Shown here in pieces: positions 9,135-15,683 of a stretch of DNA of 25,252 nt. Made by a program: the position numbers and the translations under genes. Under the pieces are notes generated by a model that saw only the letters and a program-made list of their open reading frames with translations, ran no database searches and was not told the origin of the DNA. Within the stretch, counting starts at the first letter, position 1. Each line of letters opens with the position of its first letter. Source of the DNA: Butyrivibrio sp. (lineage in GTDB: Bacteria > Bacillota > Clostridia > Lachnospirales > Lachnospiraceae). Location: the NCBI GenBank assembly GCA_024688095.1, contig JAILEJ010000298.1:1-25252 (forward strand), in the 5' to 3' direction.

Positions 9135-10328
9135 ATGAATTCAAACCTATTTCTAAAATTAATTGCAAACCTTCTTTCTGTCTCTGTATTTGATGTAACA
9201 GATATGGATGAAACTTTAAAAAAATTTGAGGAAAAATACTGTTTCAATAAAACTTTACAACCAATGTATACAGCCAATGCCCTGCATTATTTACTTAATT
9301 CTGCCAAAAGTAATATGTGCTATGAAGTTGTAGATTACATCAATGTATCGATTATATTTTTTATATTAGAAAACAGAAAATTTATTATTGGTCCCTATGT
9401 CAAAACTGAATATTCTGAAAAAAAATTGGAAACAATACTAATGAATAATAATATATCAGGCATTAGATTTCCTGCCCTCAGGCTCTATTACACGGCGCTT
9501 CCGATTCTAAATACCAATCATATACAATTTGTCATAAATGCCTGTCTTAAGTCTCTTACGGACACTGATATAGAATTAAAGTACCGCCTGTTGTCCGGCT
9601 TTATATCGGACACCAGTGCTCTTTCGGATGAAGAAAGTAAATCAGATAAAAATTATAGTGAAGTATATAAAAGATATGACACAGAAAATCATTTCCTAAG
9701 CCTTATACGACTTGGTGATGTAGAAAATGTTTCTGAAGCCTTTAAGCAAATGGCAAGTAAAAAGAACACAGAAAATATTTCCAAAGAAATGTTAAACTAC
9801 TACACTTCTCCTTCTTCTATTGCAATAATAAGAGCACTTTCCAGGAAAGCAGCTGAAGAATCCGGCCTGTCTGTAATAACAATAGATTCAATAACCCAGA
9901 AATACGTTCAGAAGATGTCTTCTCTTAATAATTCAAACAACAATCAGTATATAGAAGATATGATTGTAGAACTAACCAGCGCTGTCAGAAATCATATTCT
10001 TTCCTGTGGTAACTATTCTGAACCTGTTCAGAAAGCCATAGAATATATTAATCTGCATTTAAGCCAGAATATTACTATTTCTGAGCTTGCCATTGCAAGT
10101 AAATTATCTGAATCACATCTGTCAAAAATTTTCAAACAGGAAACAGGCACTACAATAAGCAGCTATATTGCAAGACTAAGATGCAAAAAGGCTGCTCAGC
10201 TCCTGAGTGGAACAGATCTTCCAATTCAGGAAATAAGCAGCTTTGTTGGATATTATGATAATAATTATTTTGTTAAAGTATTTAAAAAAATATATGAGAA
10301 AACTCCATCCGAATATCGGCAAAAATAA
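9135..10328 (+). CDS. AraC/XylS-family transcriptional regulator
   Basis: A 397-residue regulator whose last 100 residues (about 295-397) form the double helix-turn-helix AraC DNA-binding domain: the first HTH is in the ITISELAIASKLSESHLSKIFK segment, followed by RLRCKKAAQLL and a second HTH with the family-typical IQEISSFVGYYDNNYFVKVFKK and the closing TPSEYRQ. The N-terminal 290 residues have no family I can name; they look like a soluble sensor with an effector-binding domain. Its position, divergent from the symporter-GH2-GH1-GH78 operon, indicates that it controls that operon, probably activating it when the imported glycoside or a breakdown product is bound. The gene ends directly against the stop codon of the convergent kinase-like gene. 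Confidence 0.92.
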   Translation: MNSNLFLKLIANLLSVSVFDVTDMDETLKKFEEKYCFNKTLQPMYTANALHYLLNSAKSNMCYEVVDYINVSIIFFILENRKFIIGPYVKTEYSEKKLETILMNNNISGIRFPALRLYYTALPILNTNHIQFVINACLKSLTDTDIELKYRLLSGFISDTSALSDEESKSDKNYSEVYKRYDTENHFLSLIRLGDVENVSEAFKQMASKKNTENISKEMLNYYTSPSSIAIIRALSRKAAEESGLSVITIDSITQKYVQKMSSLNNSNNNQYIEDMIVELTSAVRNHILSCGNYSEPVQKAIEYINLHLSQNITISELAIASKLSESHLSKIFKQETGTTISSYIARLRCKKAAQLLSGTDLPIQEISSFVGYYDNNYFVKVFKKIYEKTPSEYRQK

Positions 10329-11054
10329 TTATACAATCCCCATTACAATATATGTTGCATAAATACTAAATAATGAAACGAATGGTACAGTAACAGTATC
10401 ATAACCTCTTCCTGTTACAAGTTCAGTTATCGCAGCCATTGGAGCTGCCACTATAACGGCCGGAAGACAATTGCTTATTGGCACATTTCCAACAATCAAA
10501 AGACTTGCCATACCAAAAACAAATGCAACAAAAGACATTGCTGCTGTACCTTCCCAACTCTTTTTATGATCAACAAATTTAAAGCGAAGAACTTTATGCC
10601 TTCCAAATCTTTTACCAATAAGTGCAGCTGCTGCATCCCCAAATCCCCACATTAAAATGGCCGCTACTGCAAGTTCTTTATGTCCGAGTATTCCCCAGCT
10701 TATTGTAATGATAACTGCCATAGTTCCAAAAAGCTGAAAAAGGCTTGATTTCATTTCACCAGGACGTCTTTCTGAAAACATAGTAGTAAACTTTTCATTT
10801 TTTGAACAAATTACAAGTCCCGGATAGTTTATGATAATAACTCCAACAGGAATAATCGCTGCTGCAATCCATTCTTTTGCAGCATATATCATTACTACTA
10901 CCGATGAGAAAGCAACAAAGTGAAATAATTTTCTAAATAACTCTTTTGGTAAAGGTTTTATCTTATTTATCAGAAATAATACCCCTGCTATTGAAAACAT
11001 ATAAATCAGAAAATACTTAAGCCCGTTTAGCACATCCATCATAATTAGTTCCAT
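10329..11054 (-). CDS. Dolichol kinase/phytol kinase-like membrane CTP-transferase
   Basis: A 241-residue integral membrane protein with about seven helices, related to the dolichol kinase/phytol kinase/CTP-dependent diacylglycerol kinase group, often labelled phosphatidate cytidylyltransferase. The hallmarks are GFGDAAAALIGKRFGRHK (137-154) and the KSWEG box (165-169), which in this family contribute to CTP binding and phosphoryl or cytidylyl transfer to a lipid alcohol. An early RKLFHF segment (41-46) is also typical. The start at 11054 has AGAGGA nine bases upstream, inside the end of the MATE gene, giving a 38-base overlap and probable translational coupling. The substrate, perhaps a polyprenol or diacylglycerol, is unknown. 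It is too small and differently organised to be a full CdsA. Its stop codon abuts the AraC stop. Confidence 0.82.
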   Translation of the reverse strand: MELIMMDVLNGLKYFLIYMFSIAGVLFLINKIKPLPKELFRKLFHFVAFSSVVVMIYAAKEWIAAAIIPVGVIIINYPGLVICSKNEKFTTMFSERRPGEMKSSLFQLFGTMAVIITISWGILGHKELAVAAILMWGFGDAAAALIGKRFGRHKVLRFKFVDHKKSWEGTAAMSFVAFVFGMASLLIVGNVPISNCLPAVIVAAPMAAITELVTGRGYDTVTVPFVSLFSIYATYIVMGIV

Positions 11055-12426
11055 TTTTCATTTCCTCTTTTTCATATTCTTTTTTTGCTCTATCACTGAT
11101 TTTCATCCATTCAATCACAAGAAGAATGCATGAAATAATGATTGCCCCGAAGTCTGCAGCAACATACGCACATCGTATTCCCATAAAACCAAATAAATAT
11201 TCAAGGATAAACAATAGTGGAATAAGAAGTAATCCCTTTTGAAGCGCAGAAATTATAGTCGCTTTTAAAGCATTTCCAGTTGCCTGCAAAAAATTTGTTG
11301 CAAGATAGAAAAATCCTAAAAATGGAGAACTTATCATAAGTATAGTCAGAATATTTTCTGCCAGAACTGCTACTTCTGCATCCTTCAAAAACAAGCTGAT
11401 GACAGCCGATTTAAAGAAGATAACAACTCCTGCTGTTATAAGTCCAAAACTTGTAGACATGATCAAAAGTCTTTTTATAACACCAGATAACTTATCAAGC
11501 CTGCCTGCTCCATAGTTATAAGACATAAGCGGCTGTGCACCCATGCAGATTCCCATTAGTATCATTGTTATAATCATATTAACTCTTCCAGCTGCTGCAT
11601 TTGCTGCTATAGCATCTGAGCCATATTTAGAAAGAAGCTGATTTGCAAAAGAATTGGCAAATCCGGATAAAAGAGTACTTATAGCATTTGGAAGCCCCAG
11701 TGCCATAACAGAGAAGATAAATACAGGATTCATTCTTGCATAGGAGAGCTTCATATTAAGAACAACAGCTTTCTTTTTCATATAACGAATATAATAAAAT
11801 GTGGCTACCAAATTACCCAAAACTGTAGCAATTGCAGCTCCTACAACTCCCATACCAAGGCCCAGAATAAATATAGGATCAAGAATTATATTAATAACAG
11901 TTCCGATAAGATTTCCTATAAGCCCGTCCTTTACTGCACCCTCTGCTCTTAGAACCTGCCCAAGCATATTACTTATAAGAAGAAGTGGTGCCCCAACCGC
12001 CAGAATAAGCATGTAATTTCTTGCATATCCAATAATATCCTGAGTTGCTCCAAGAAATACAAGAATTGGCTTATTAAAAACAATTATAAGTGCGCCAGCG
12101 ATAATACCGCAGATTATTCCACTCCATATACAAAGAGATGAAACCATTTTTGCATGTTCATTATCTTTTTTTCCAAGATCCGAGGATATAATTACTGTAG
12201 CGCCCGCGGAAATCAGCATTGCCACAGCCATAATCAGATTAAAGATAGGTCCTACAACTGATATGGCCGCAACCTGAGCGGTTTCACCTGTCTGTCCTAC
12301 AAATATCATGTCTGCCATGTTATATATAAGCATTACCAGAATTGCTATCAGTGCCGGGACAACCATCTTAAAAATCGATGCCCATAAATTATCACTTTCA
12401 AATACTTTTACCTGTTCGTCTTTCAT
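11017..12426 (-). CDS. MATE family efflux transporter
   Basis: A 469-residue membrane protein with twelve predicted helices in two homologous halves, typical of multidrug and toxic compound extrusion (MATE) cation-coupled exporters. The first helix contains PALIAILVMLIYNMADMIFVG, a MatE opening, and the second half repeats the pattern around GLPNAISTLLSGFANSF. I use the ATG at 12426 (MKDEQ) because GGAG lies six bases before it; the GTG six codons upstream would place that site inside the gene. It diverges from a TetR regulator and is followed by the overlapping kinase-like gene, so it is probably induced by a compound sensed by the TetR protein. The substrate, whether drug, toxin or metabolite, cannot be told from sequence. 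Confidence 0.92.
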   Translation of the reverse strand: MKDEQVKVFESDNLWASIFKMVVPALIAILVMLIYNMADMIFVGQTGETAQVAAISVVGPIFNLIMAVAMLISAGATVIISSDLGKKDNEHAKMVSSLCIWSGIICGIIAGALIIVFNKPILVFLGATQDIIGYARNYMLILAVGAPLLLISNMLGQVLRAEGAVKDGLIGNLIGTVINIILDPIFILGLGMGVVGAAIATVLGNLVATFYYIRYMKKKAVVLNMKLSYARMNPVFIFSVMALGLPNAISTLLSGFANSFANQLLSKYGSDAIAANAAAGRVNMIITMILMGICMGAQPLMSYNYGAGRLDKLSGVIKRLLIMSTSFGLITAGVVIFFKSAVISLFLKDAEVAVLAENILTILMISSPFLGFFYLATNFLQATGNALKATIISALQKGLLLIPLLFILEYLFGFMGIRCAYVAADFGAIIISCILLVIEWMKISDRAKKEYEKEEMKNGTNYDGCAKRA

Positions 12427-12432
12427 ATTATT

Positions 12433-12436
12433 CTCC
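12433..12436 (-). promoter_or_regulatory. Ribosome binding site fixing the MATE start
   Basis: GGAG on the minus strand lies six bases before the ATG at 12426. It lies within the six extra codons that a GTG start at 12444 would add, so the ATG is preferred. Confidence 0.7.
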
Positions 12437-12457
12437 AAATACACAGTTGAAATTTAT

Positions 12458-12515
12458 TAAACAAATGTTTATTATCTTTGATATAGGAATTATATCCCGT
12501 AGTTTTATTAACTAC
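12458..12515. promoter_or_regulatory. Three inverted repeats over the MATE promoter, probable TetR operators
   Basis: Three perfect 6-bp inverted repeats follow each other: TAAACA-2-TGTTTA (12458-12471), GATATA-5-TATATC (12480-12496) and GTAGTT-5-AACTAC (12499-12515). On the minus strand a perfect TATAAT (12489-12494) lies inside the second repeat, and TTGTAG (12512-12517), 17 bases upstream, overlaps the third. These two repeats therefore cover the MATE promoter elements. This layout fits repression by the divergently encoded TetR protein. Which repeat is the true operator is not known, since their sequences differ. Confidence 0.5.
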
Positions 12516-12574
12516 AACCAACAATCGTTCAACATGTGAAAGATATTAAACAGTTTTAGAGGGAAGTGTTGATT

Positions 12575-13150
12575 ATGAGTGAAAAAAAAGAAGATGGCAG
12601 AATCAGATATACTAAAATGAGAATTCGTTCTGCCTTTTATGAGCTTGCAAAAGAAACTGAATATGAAAAAATTACAGTAACAGCAGTATGTAATAAAGCT
12701 GAAATAAACAGAGCTACATTTTATAAGCACTATCTCGATATTCCTGACCTTATTGATAAGCTTCAGGAAGAGGCAATCGAAAGACTTTTAAACAGACTCG
12801 ATACCACTACCCCAAGCACAATGGATGATTTCCTTGTAGATTTACTAAAACAGGTCAAAGAAAATGTCAATTCCTGTGATGGAATTGGTCTTTTTACACA
12901 GGCAACCGCATCAAATTTTACATCAAAGGTATCGCGAATCATATATTCCAGATTCTCAAATATTATTAAATGCGACATGCCACAAATCCCAGATCTTAAT
13001 CAGGATATGATTTTTGCCTATGTTGCAGGCGGCTGTGCTGGTATTATAGATTATTGGGCCAAGACAGGCTTTAAAGAGAGTGAAAAGAATCTCGCTCAGA
13101 AACTCAGGCTCATGTCATATTCTACAATCCAGAGTATTGGAAAATCATAA
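12575..13150 (+). CDS. TetR/AcrR-family transcriptional regulator
   Basis: A 191-residue TetR-type regulator. The N-terminal DNA-binding domain (about residues 8-55) shows the family pattern: an IRSAFYELAKE first helix, then ITVTAVCNKAEINRATFYKHY, which holds the helix-turn-helix and the conserved TFY-H-Y end. The remainder is an all-helical ligand-binding and dimerisation domain of the type seen in many Firmicute regulators. I prefer the ATG at 12575, with AGAGGG eleven bases upstream, over GTG at 12566, which would lie only two bases from that site. It diverges from the MATE-kinase pair and probably represses it. The gene ends seven bases from the convergent histidine kinase gene. Confidence 0.9.
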   Translation: MSEKKEDGRIRYTKMRIRSAFYELAKETEYEKITVTAVCNKAEINRATFYKHYLDIPDLIDKLQEEAIERLLNRLDTTTPSTMDDFLVDLLKQVKENVNSCDGIGLFTQATASNFTSKVSRIIYSRFSNIIKCDMPQIPDLNQDMIFAYVAGGCAGIIDYWAKTGFKESEKNLAQKLRLMSYSTIQSIGKS

Positions 13151-13166
13151 TGCAGCCCTATTTTCC
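13139..13166. terminator. Inverted repeat across convergent gene ends, possible shared terminator
   Basis: GGAAAAT (13139-13145) and ATTTTCC (13160-13166) form a perfect 7-bp stem around a 14-base loop that contains both stop codons. It could act in both directions between the convergent TetR and histidine kinase genes. The stem is AT-rich and there is no long T run, so it is a weak candidate. Confidence 0.3.
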
Positions 13167-14441
13167 TACCGGAAGAAGTATCTGAAGAGTAAATATACCA
13201 TCTTTGGCATTTACTGTAGTGGTGCCACCATATTTTTCTGCAAGATATCTTATGCTCTTTACTCCAAAGCCGTGATTTTCCTTATCAAGCTTGGTAGTAA
13301 CAGGCATTCCATCTTCAAAGGATACAATTCCGTCATAATAATTCTGAAGCTGTACCATGAACATGTTATTTTGATTTAGTACCTTTAAATTAATAACTCT
13401 TTTTTCCTTATCTTCAAGCTTCTCTACAGCTGTAATTGCATTATCCAGAGCGTTTCCAAAAATGGCATATACATCTTCAAGCTTCATAAATGAAAGTGAT
13501 CCCGCATCAGCCATACAGGTCAGCTGAATATCATGGTCGAGACAATATCGTCCCTTATCCATCATCAGAATATTTAAGGCTTCATTACCTGTATCTATTG
13601 CCATATCATAAATCATGATATCCTTTTTCAGTTCCTTGTAATAAGCCTCCCTGTCAGTCTCTTTATCCATGTGATGAATAGCTTCAATCTGATGCTTCAG
13701 ATCATGACACTTTCTGTTTATACTGTCTATTGTCTCCTGCCTTATTCTGTACTGCTCTTTTTGGATAAGAAAAGCTTTATTAATACCGTCAAGCTCACTT
13801 GCATAATACTCGCTGAGTCGCCTTATTCCCTGTGTCCACAATATATATATACAACACAATGCATCAACTATTCTGTAGTAAACATAGTTCCAGGAAAACT
13901 CAAACTCATCAAAAGAATTACCTTTATACATAACGCTTACAAACAGTACAATCATAACTATCGTTATTATCGGAACAAGGTCTGTCTGGCCTAAATTCTT
14001 AGGCTCCATTCTGGAAAAGAATTTTCTTAATACAAACGCAAATACCCCATAAATAAGAATATATATAATAACATCAACAAACTGTATTCTTCCAAAAATG
14101 GAATCAGAAATTTCACATATATCAAAGGCCACATGCTGCACTGCCAATGAAATTATCGAATAATAAAGAACCTGCTTATAATTATATTTAGTACATAAAT
14201 TTATAAGCACAATTACACCCACAATAAAAAGCGTCCAGTATCCAACATACCCGACAACTCTCATTATCTTATCTTCATAATAATTCAGGAAAAAGGACAT
14301 TCCCGTAAAAAGAGATACTGAAACTGCATATCTTGCAATCCAATATTCCTTTTTAGGACTAAATATAATTACTATGCTTCCTGCCAAAATAAGCTGAACA
14401 GCATAAGAAATCTGGTACCATATATCATAAAGGGTATTCAA
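13158..14441 (-). CDS. GHKL (AgrC-like) sensor histidine kinase
   Basis: A 427-residue membrane histidine kinase. The first 200 residues contain about six membrane helices with very short loops, forming the sensor, followed by a linker helix and the kinase core. The phospho-accepting histidine is H246 in RKCHDLKHQI; the GHKL ATPase domain has the N-box GNALDNAITAVEK and the G-box HGFGVKSI, as in AgrC-type kinases. It is the last gene of the GH3 operon and overlaps the response regulator by four bases (TTGA). The start is a TTG with GGAGG nine bases upstream; no ATG is found near it in frame. AgrC relatives usually sense peptides, but no peptide precursor or AgrB-like gene is visible here, so the ligand may be a sugar or cell-surface signal. 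Confidence 0.9.
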   Translation of the reverse strand: MNTLYDIWYQISYAVQLILAGSIVIIFSPKKEYWIARYAVSVSLFTGMSFFLNYYEDKIMRVVGYVGYWTLFIVGVIVLINLCTKYNYKQVLYYSIISLAVQHVAFDICEISDSIFGRIQFVDVIIYILIYGVFAFVLRKFFSRMEPKNLGQTDLVPIITIVMIVLFVSVMYKGNSFDEFEFSWNYVYYRIVDALCCIYILWTQGIRRLSEYYASELDGINKAFLIQKEQYRIRQETIDSINRKCHDLKHQIEAIHHMDKETDREAYYKELKKDIMIYDMAIDTGNEALNILMMDKGRYCLDHDIQLTCMADAGSLSFMKLEDVYAIFGNALDNAITAVEKLEDKEKRVINLKVLNQNNMFMVQLQNYYDGIVSFEDGMPVTTKLDKENHGFGVKSIRYLAEKYGGTTTVNAKDGIFTLQILLPVGK

Positions 14442-15160
14442 AGCATCTTCCCTCCCATATACTCTGCAATAGCCTGCAAAAATTCTCTCTTTTTGGGGCG
14501 GCTGATCTTAAGTCGTTCTCCGCCAACAATTACATCATCTTTATCAACACCATCTACATATTTAAGGTTGATCAGGTAACAATTATTACACCTTTTAAAG
14601 GGAAGGTCATTTATCTTACTCTCAATCTCTTTAAGAGCCCCTTTCTGCTTATATACCTGATTTTTGGTATGATAAAAAAGATAGTGACCGCTTACCTCGA
14701 TATAATATAATTTGTCACTTGATAACATAACAAAGCCGCCTTCTGTCTGAACTTTAAAGTTCTCTACCCGATGTCCGAGGCAAAATCCAAGAGCGCTTCG
14801 CATTTTCATGGCAAAATCACCATAAATTACAGGCTTTACTATGAAGTCAAAGGCCCTGACCTCATATCCTTTAATGGCCATCTGTGCCAGATTAGTAATA
14901 AAGATGATCATGACATCAGAATCAACCTGCCTGATTTTTCTGGCAAGTTCAATTCCGTTGTCATCATCATCTTCACCATTTAACTCAATATCGAGACAAA
15001 GCATGGAATAACTCTTATCGTAGTCCTTTAAAAACGAAGCACTATCAGTAAATGTCTCTACTGACAGCTCCTGCCCTGTCTCTCCACCAAGCCTTGTAAA
15101 CATATCTGACAATTTTTTAAGTTCACCTGAATCATCATCTACTACAGCAATCTTAATCAT
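14438..15160 (-). CDS. LytTR-family response regulator
   Basis: A 240-residue response regulator of the LytR/AlgR/AgrA group. The receiver domain (about 1-122) shows the acidic pocket D8-D10, the phospho-acceptor D57 in LCLDIEL, T89 and K109. The C-terminal LytTR DNA-binding domain (about 135-236) contains YIEVSGHYLFYHT, KGALKEIE, the CNNCYLINLKYV segment and a closing KISRPKKREF, all typical of this fold. It should be phosphorylated by the kinase encoded immediately downstream and bind paired direct repeats. Such a pair lies in front of the GH3 gene at the head of this same operon. The start codon lies within the last codons of the GtrA-like gene, with GAGGAAAAG as ribosome site. Confidence 0.94.
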   Translation of the reverse strand: MIKIAVVDDDSGELKKLSDMFTRLGGETGQELSVETFTDSASFLKDYDKSYSMLCLDIELNGEDDDDNGIELARKIRQVDSDVMIIFITNLAQMAIKGYEVRAFDFIVKPVIYGDFAMKMRSALGFCLGHRVENFKVQTEGGFVMLSSDKLYYIEVSGHYLFYHTKNQVYKQKGALKEIESKINDLPFKRCNNCYLINLKYVDGVDKDDVIVGGERLKISRPKKREFLQAIAEYMGGKML

Positions 15161-15683
15161 TCTTTTCCTCTGGAAAAATTATCTTATATACAGGAAAATA
15201 TATAACCATTTGCACTCCGCCATTTATAACTGTAATAAGTATATTATAAACAGCCGGTTCAAAAAACTGCTTACAAACAGGAACATAAATTGACATAAGT
15301 ACACTACACACAACTGTAATGGCAACAAATGCTATTACATACCACATTGCCTGATAAAATACGTTGCCATGTGATTTAAATGTCACATTACGCTGCATTG
15401 GAAAATTAACACACTGTGCAACAAAAAGTGTTATTGCAAATGCAGCGAAATATCCCATTCCACCTGTTTCATCTCCTGTTACAGGATAATTAAATATATA
15501 AGTATCTACTACTCCTAATTTTATCCTAAAAAGCTGGCAAGGTATACTACACCAGTCAGTATTATTATAAAAAATCCCCGGAAGAAAAGTCAGTAATAAA
15601 TATTGAAGTAAAGTAACAAGAAGTGAAAACAGATAAAACTTAACAAACTGGAACAATAACTTTTTTAGTTTTCCTGATTTCAT
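15153..15683 (-). CDS. GtrA-like membrane protein
   Basis: A 176-residue protein with four membrane helices (roughly 10-34, 77-95, 107-130 and 141-165). The VNFPMQRNVTFKS segment after the second helix matches the GtrA family pattern of Asn and Arg followed by an aromatic-rich end. GtrA proteins are thought to help move lipid-linked sugars across the membrane, usually beside a glycosyltransferase; none is present here. The ATG follows the GH2 stop codon with no gap, using AGAGGT inside the end of GH2 as ribosome site, and the response regulator overlaps the 3' end by eight bases. This close packing suggests that its level is tied to the enzyme and the signalling pair. The family call rests on topology and one motif. 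Confidence 0.7.
   Translation of the reverse strand: MKSGKLKKLLFQFVKFYLFSLLVTLLQYLLLTFLPGIFYNNTDWCSIPCQLFRIKLGVVDTYIFNYPVTGDETGGMGYFAAFAITLFVAQCVNFPMQRNVTFKSHGNVFYQAMWYVIAFVAITVVCSVLMSIYVPVCKQFFEPAVYNILITVINGGVQMVIYFPVYKIIFPEEKND

Noticed and set aside
13671..13994. Plus-strand 107-residue hydrophobic frame inside the kinase gene
   Set aside because: Antisense of the helical sensor and dimerisation region; no ribosome site, and the kinase frame is clearly the coding one. It is not an AgrD-like peptide gene.
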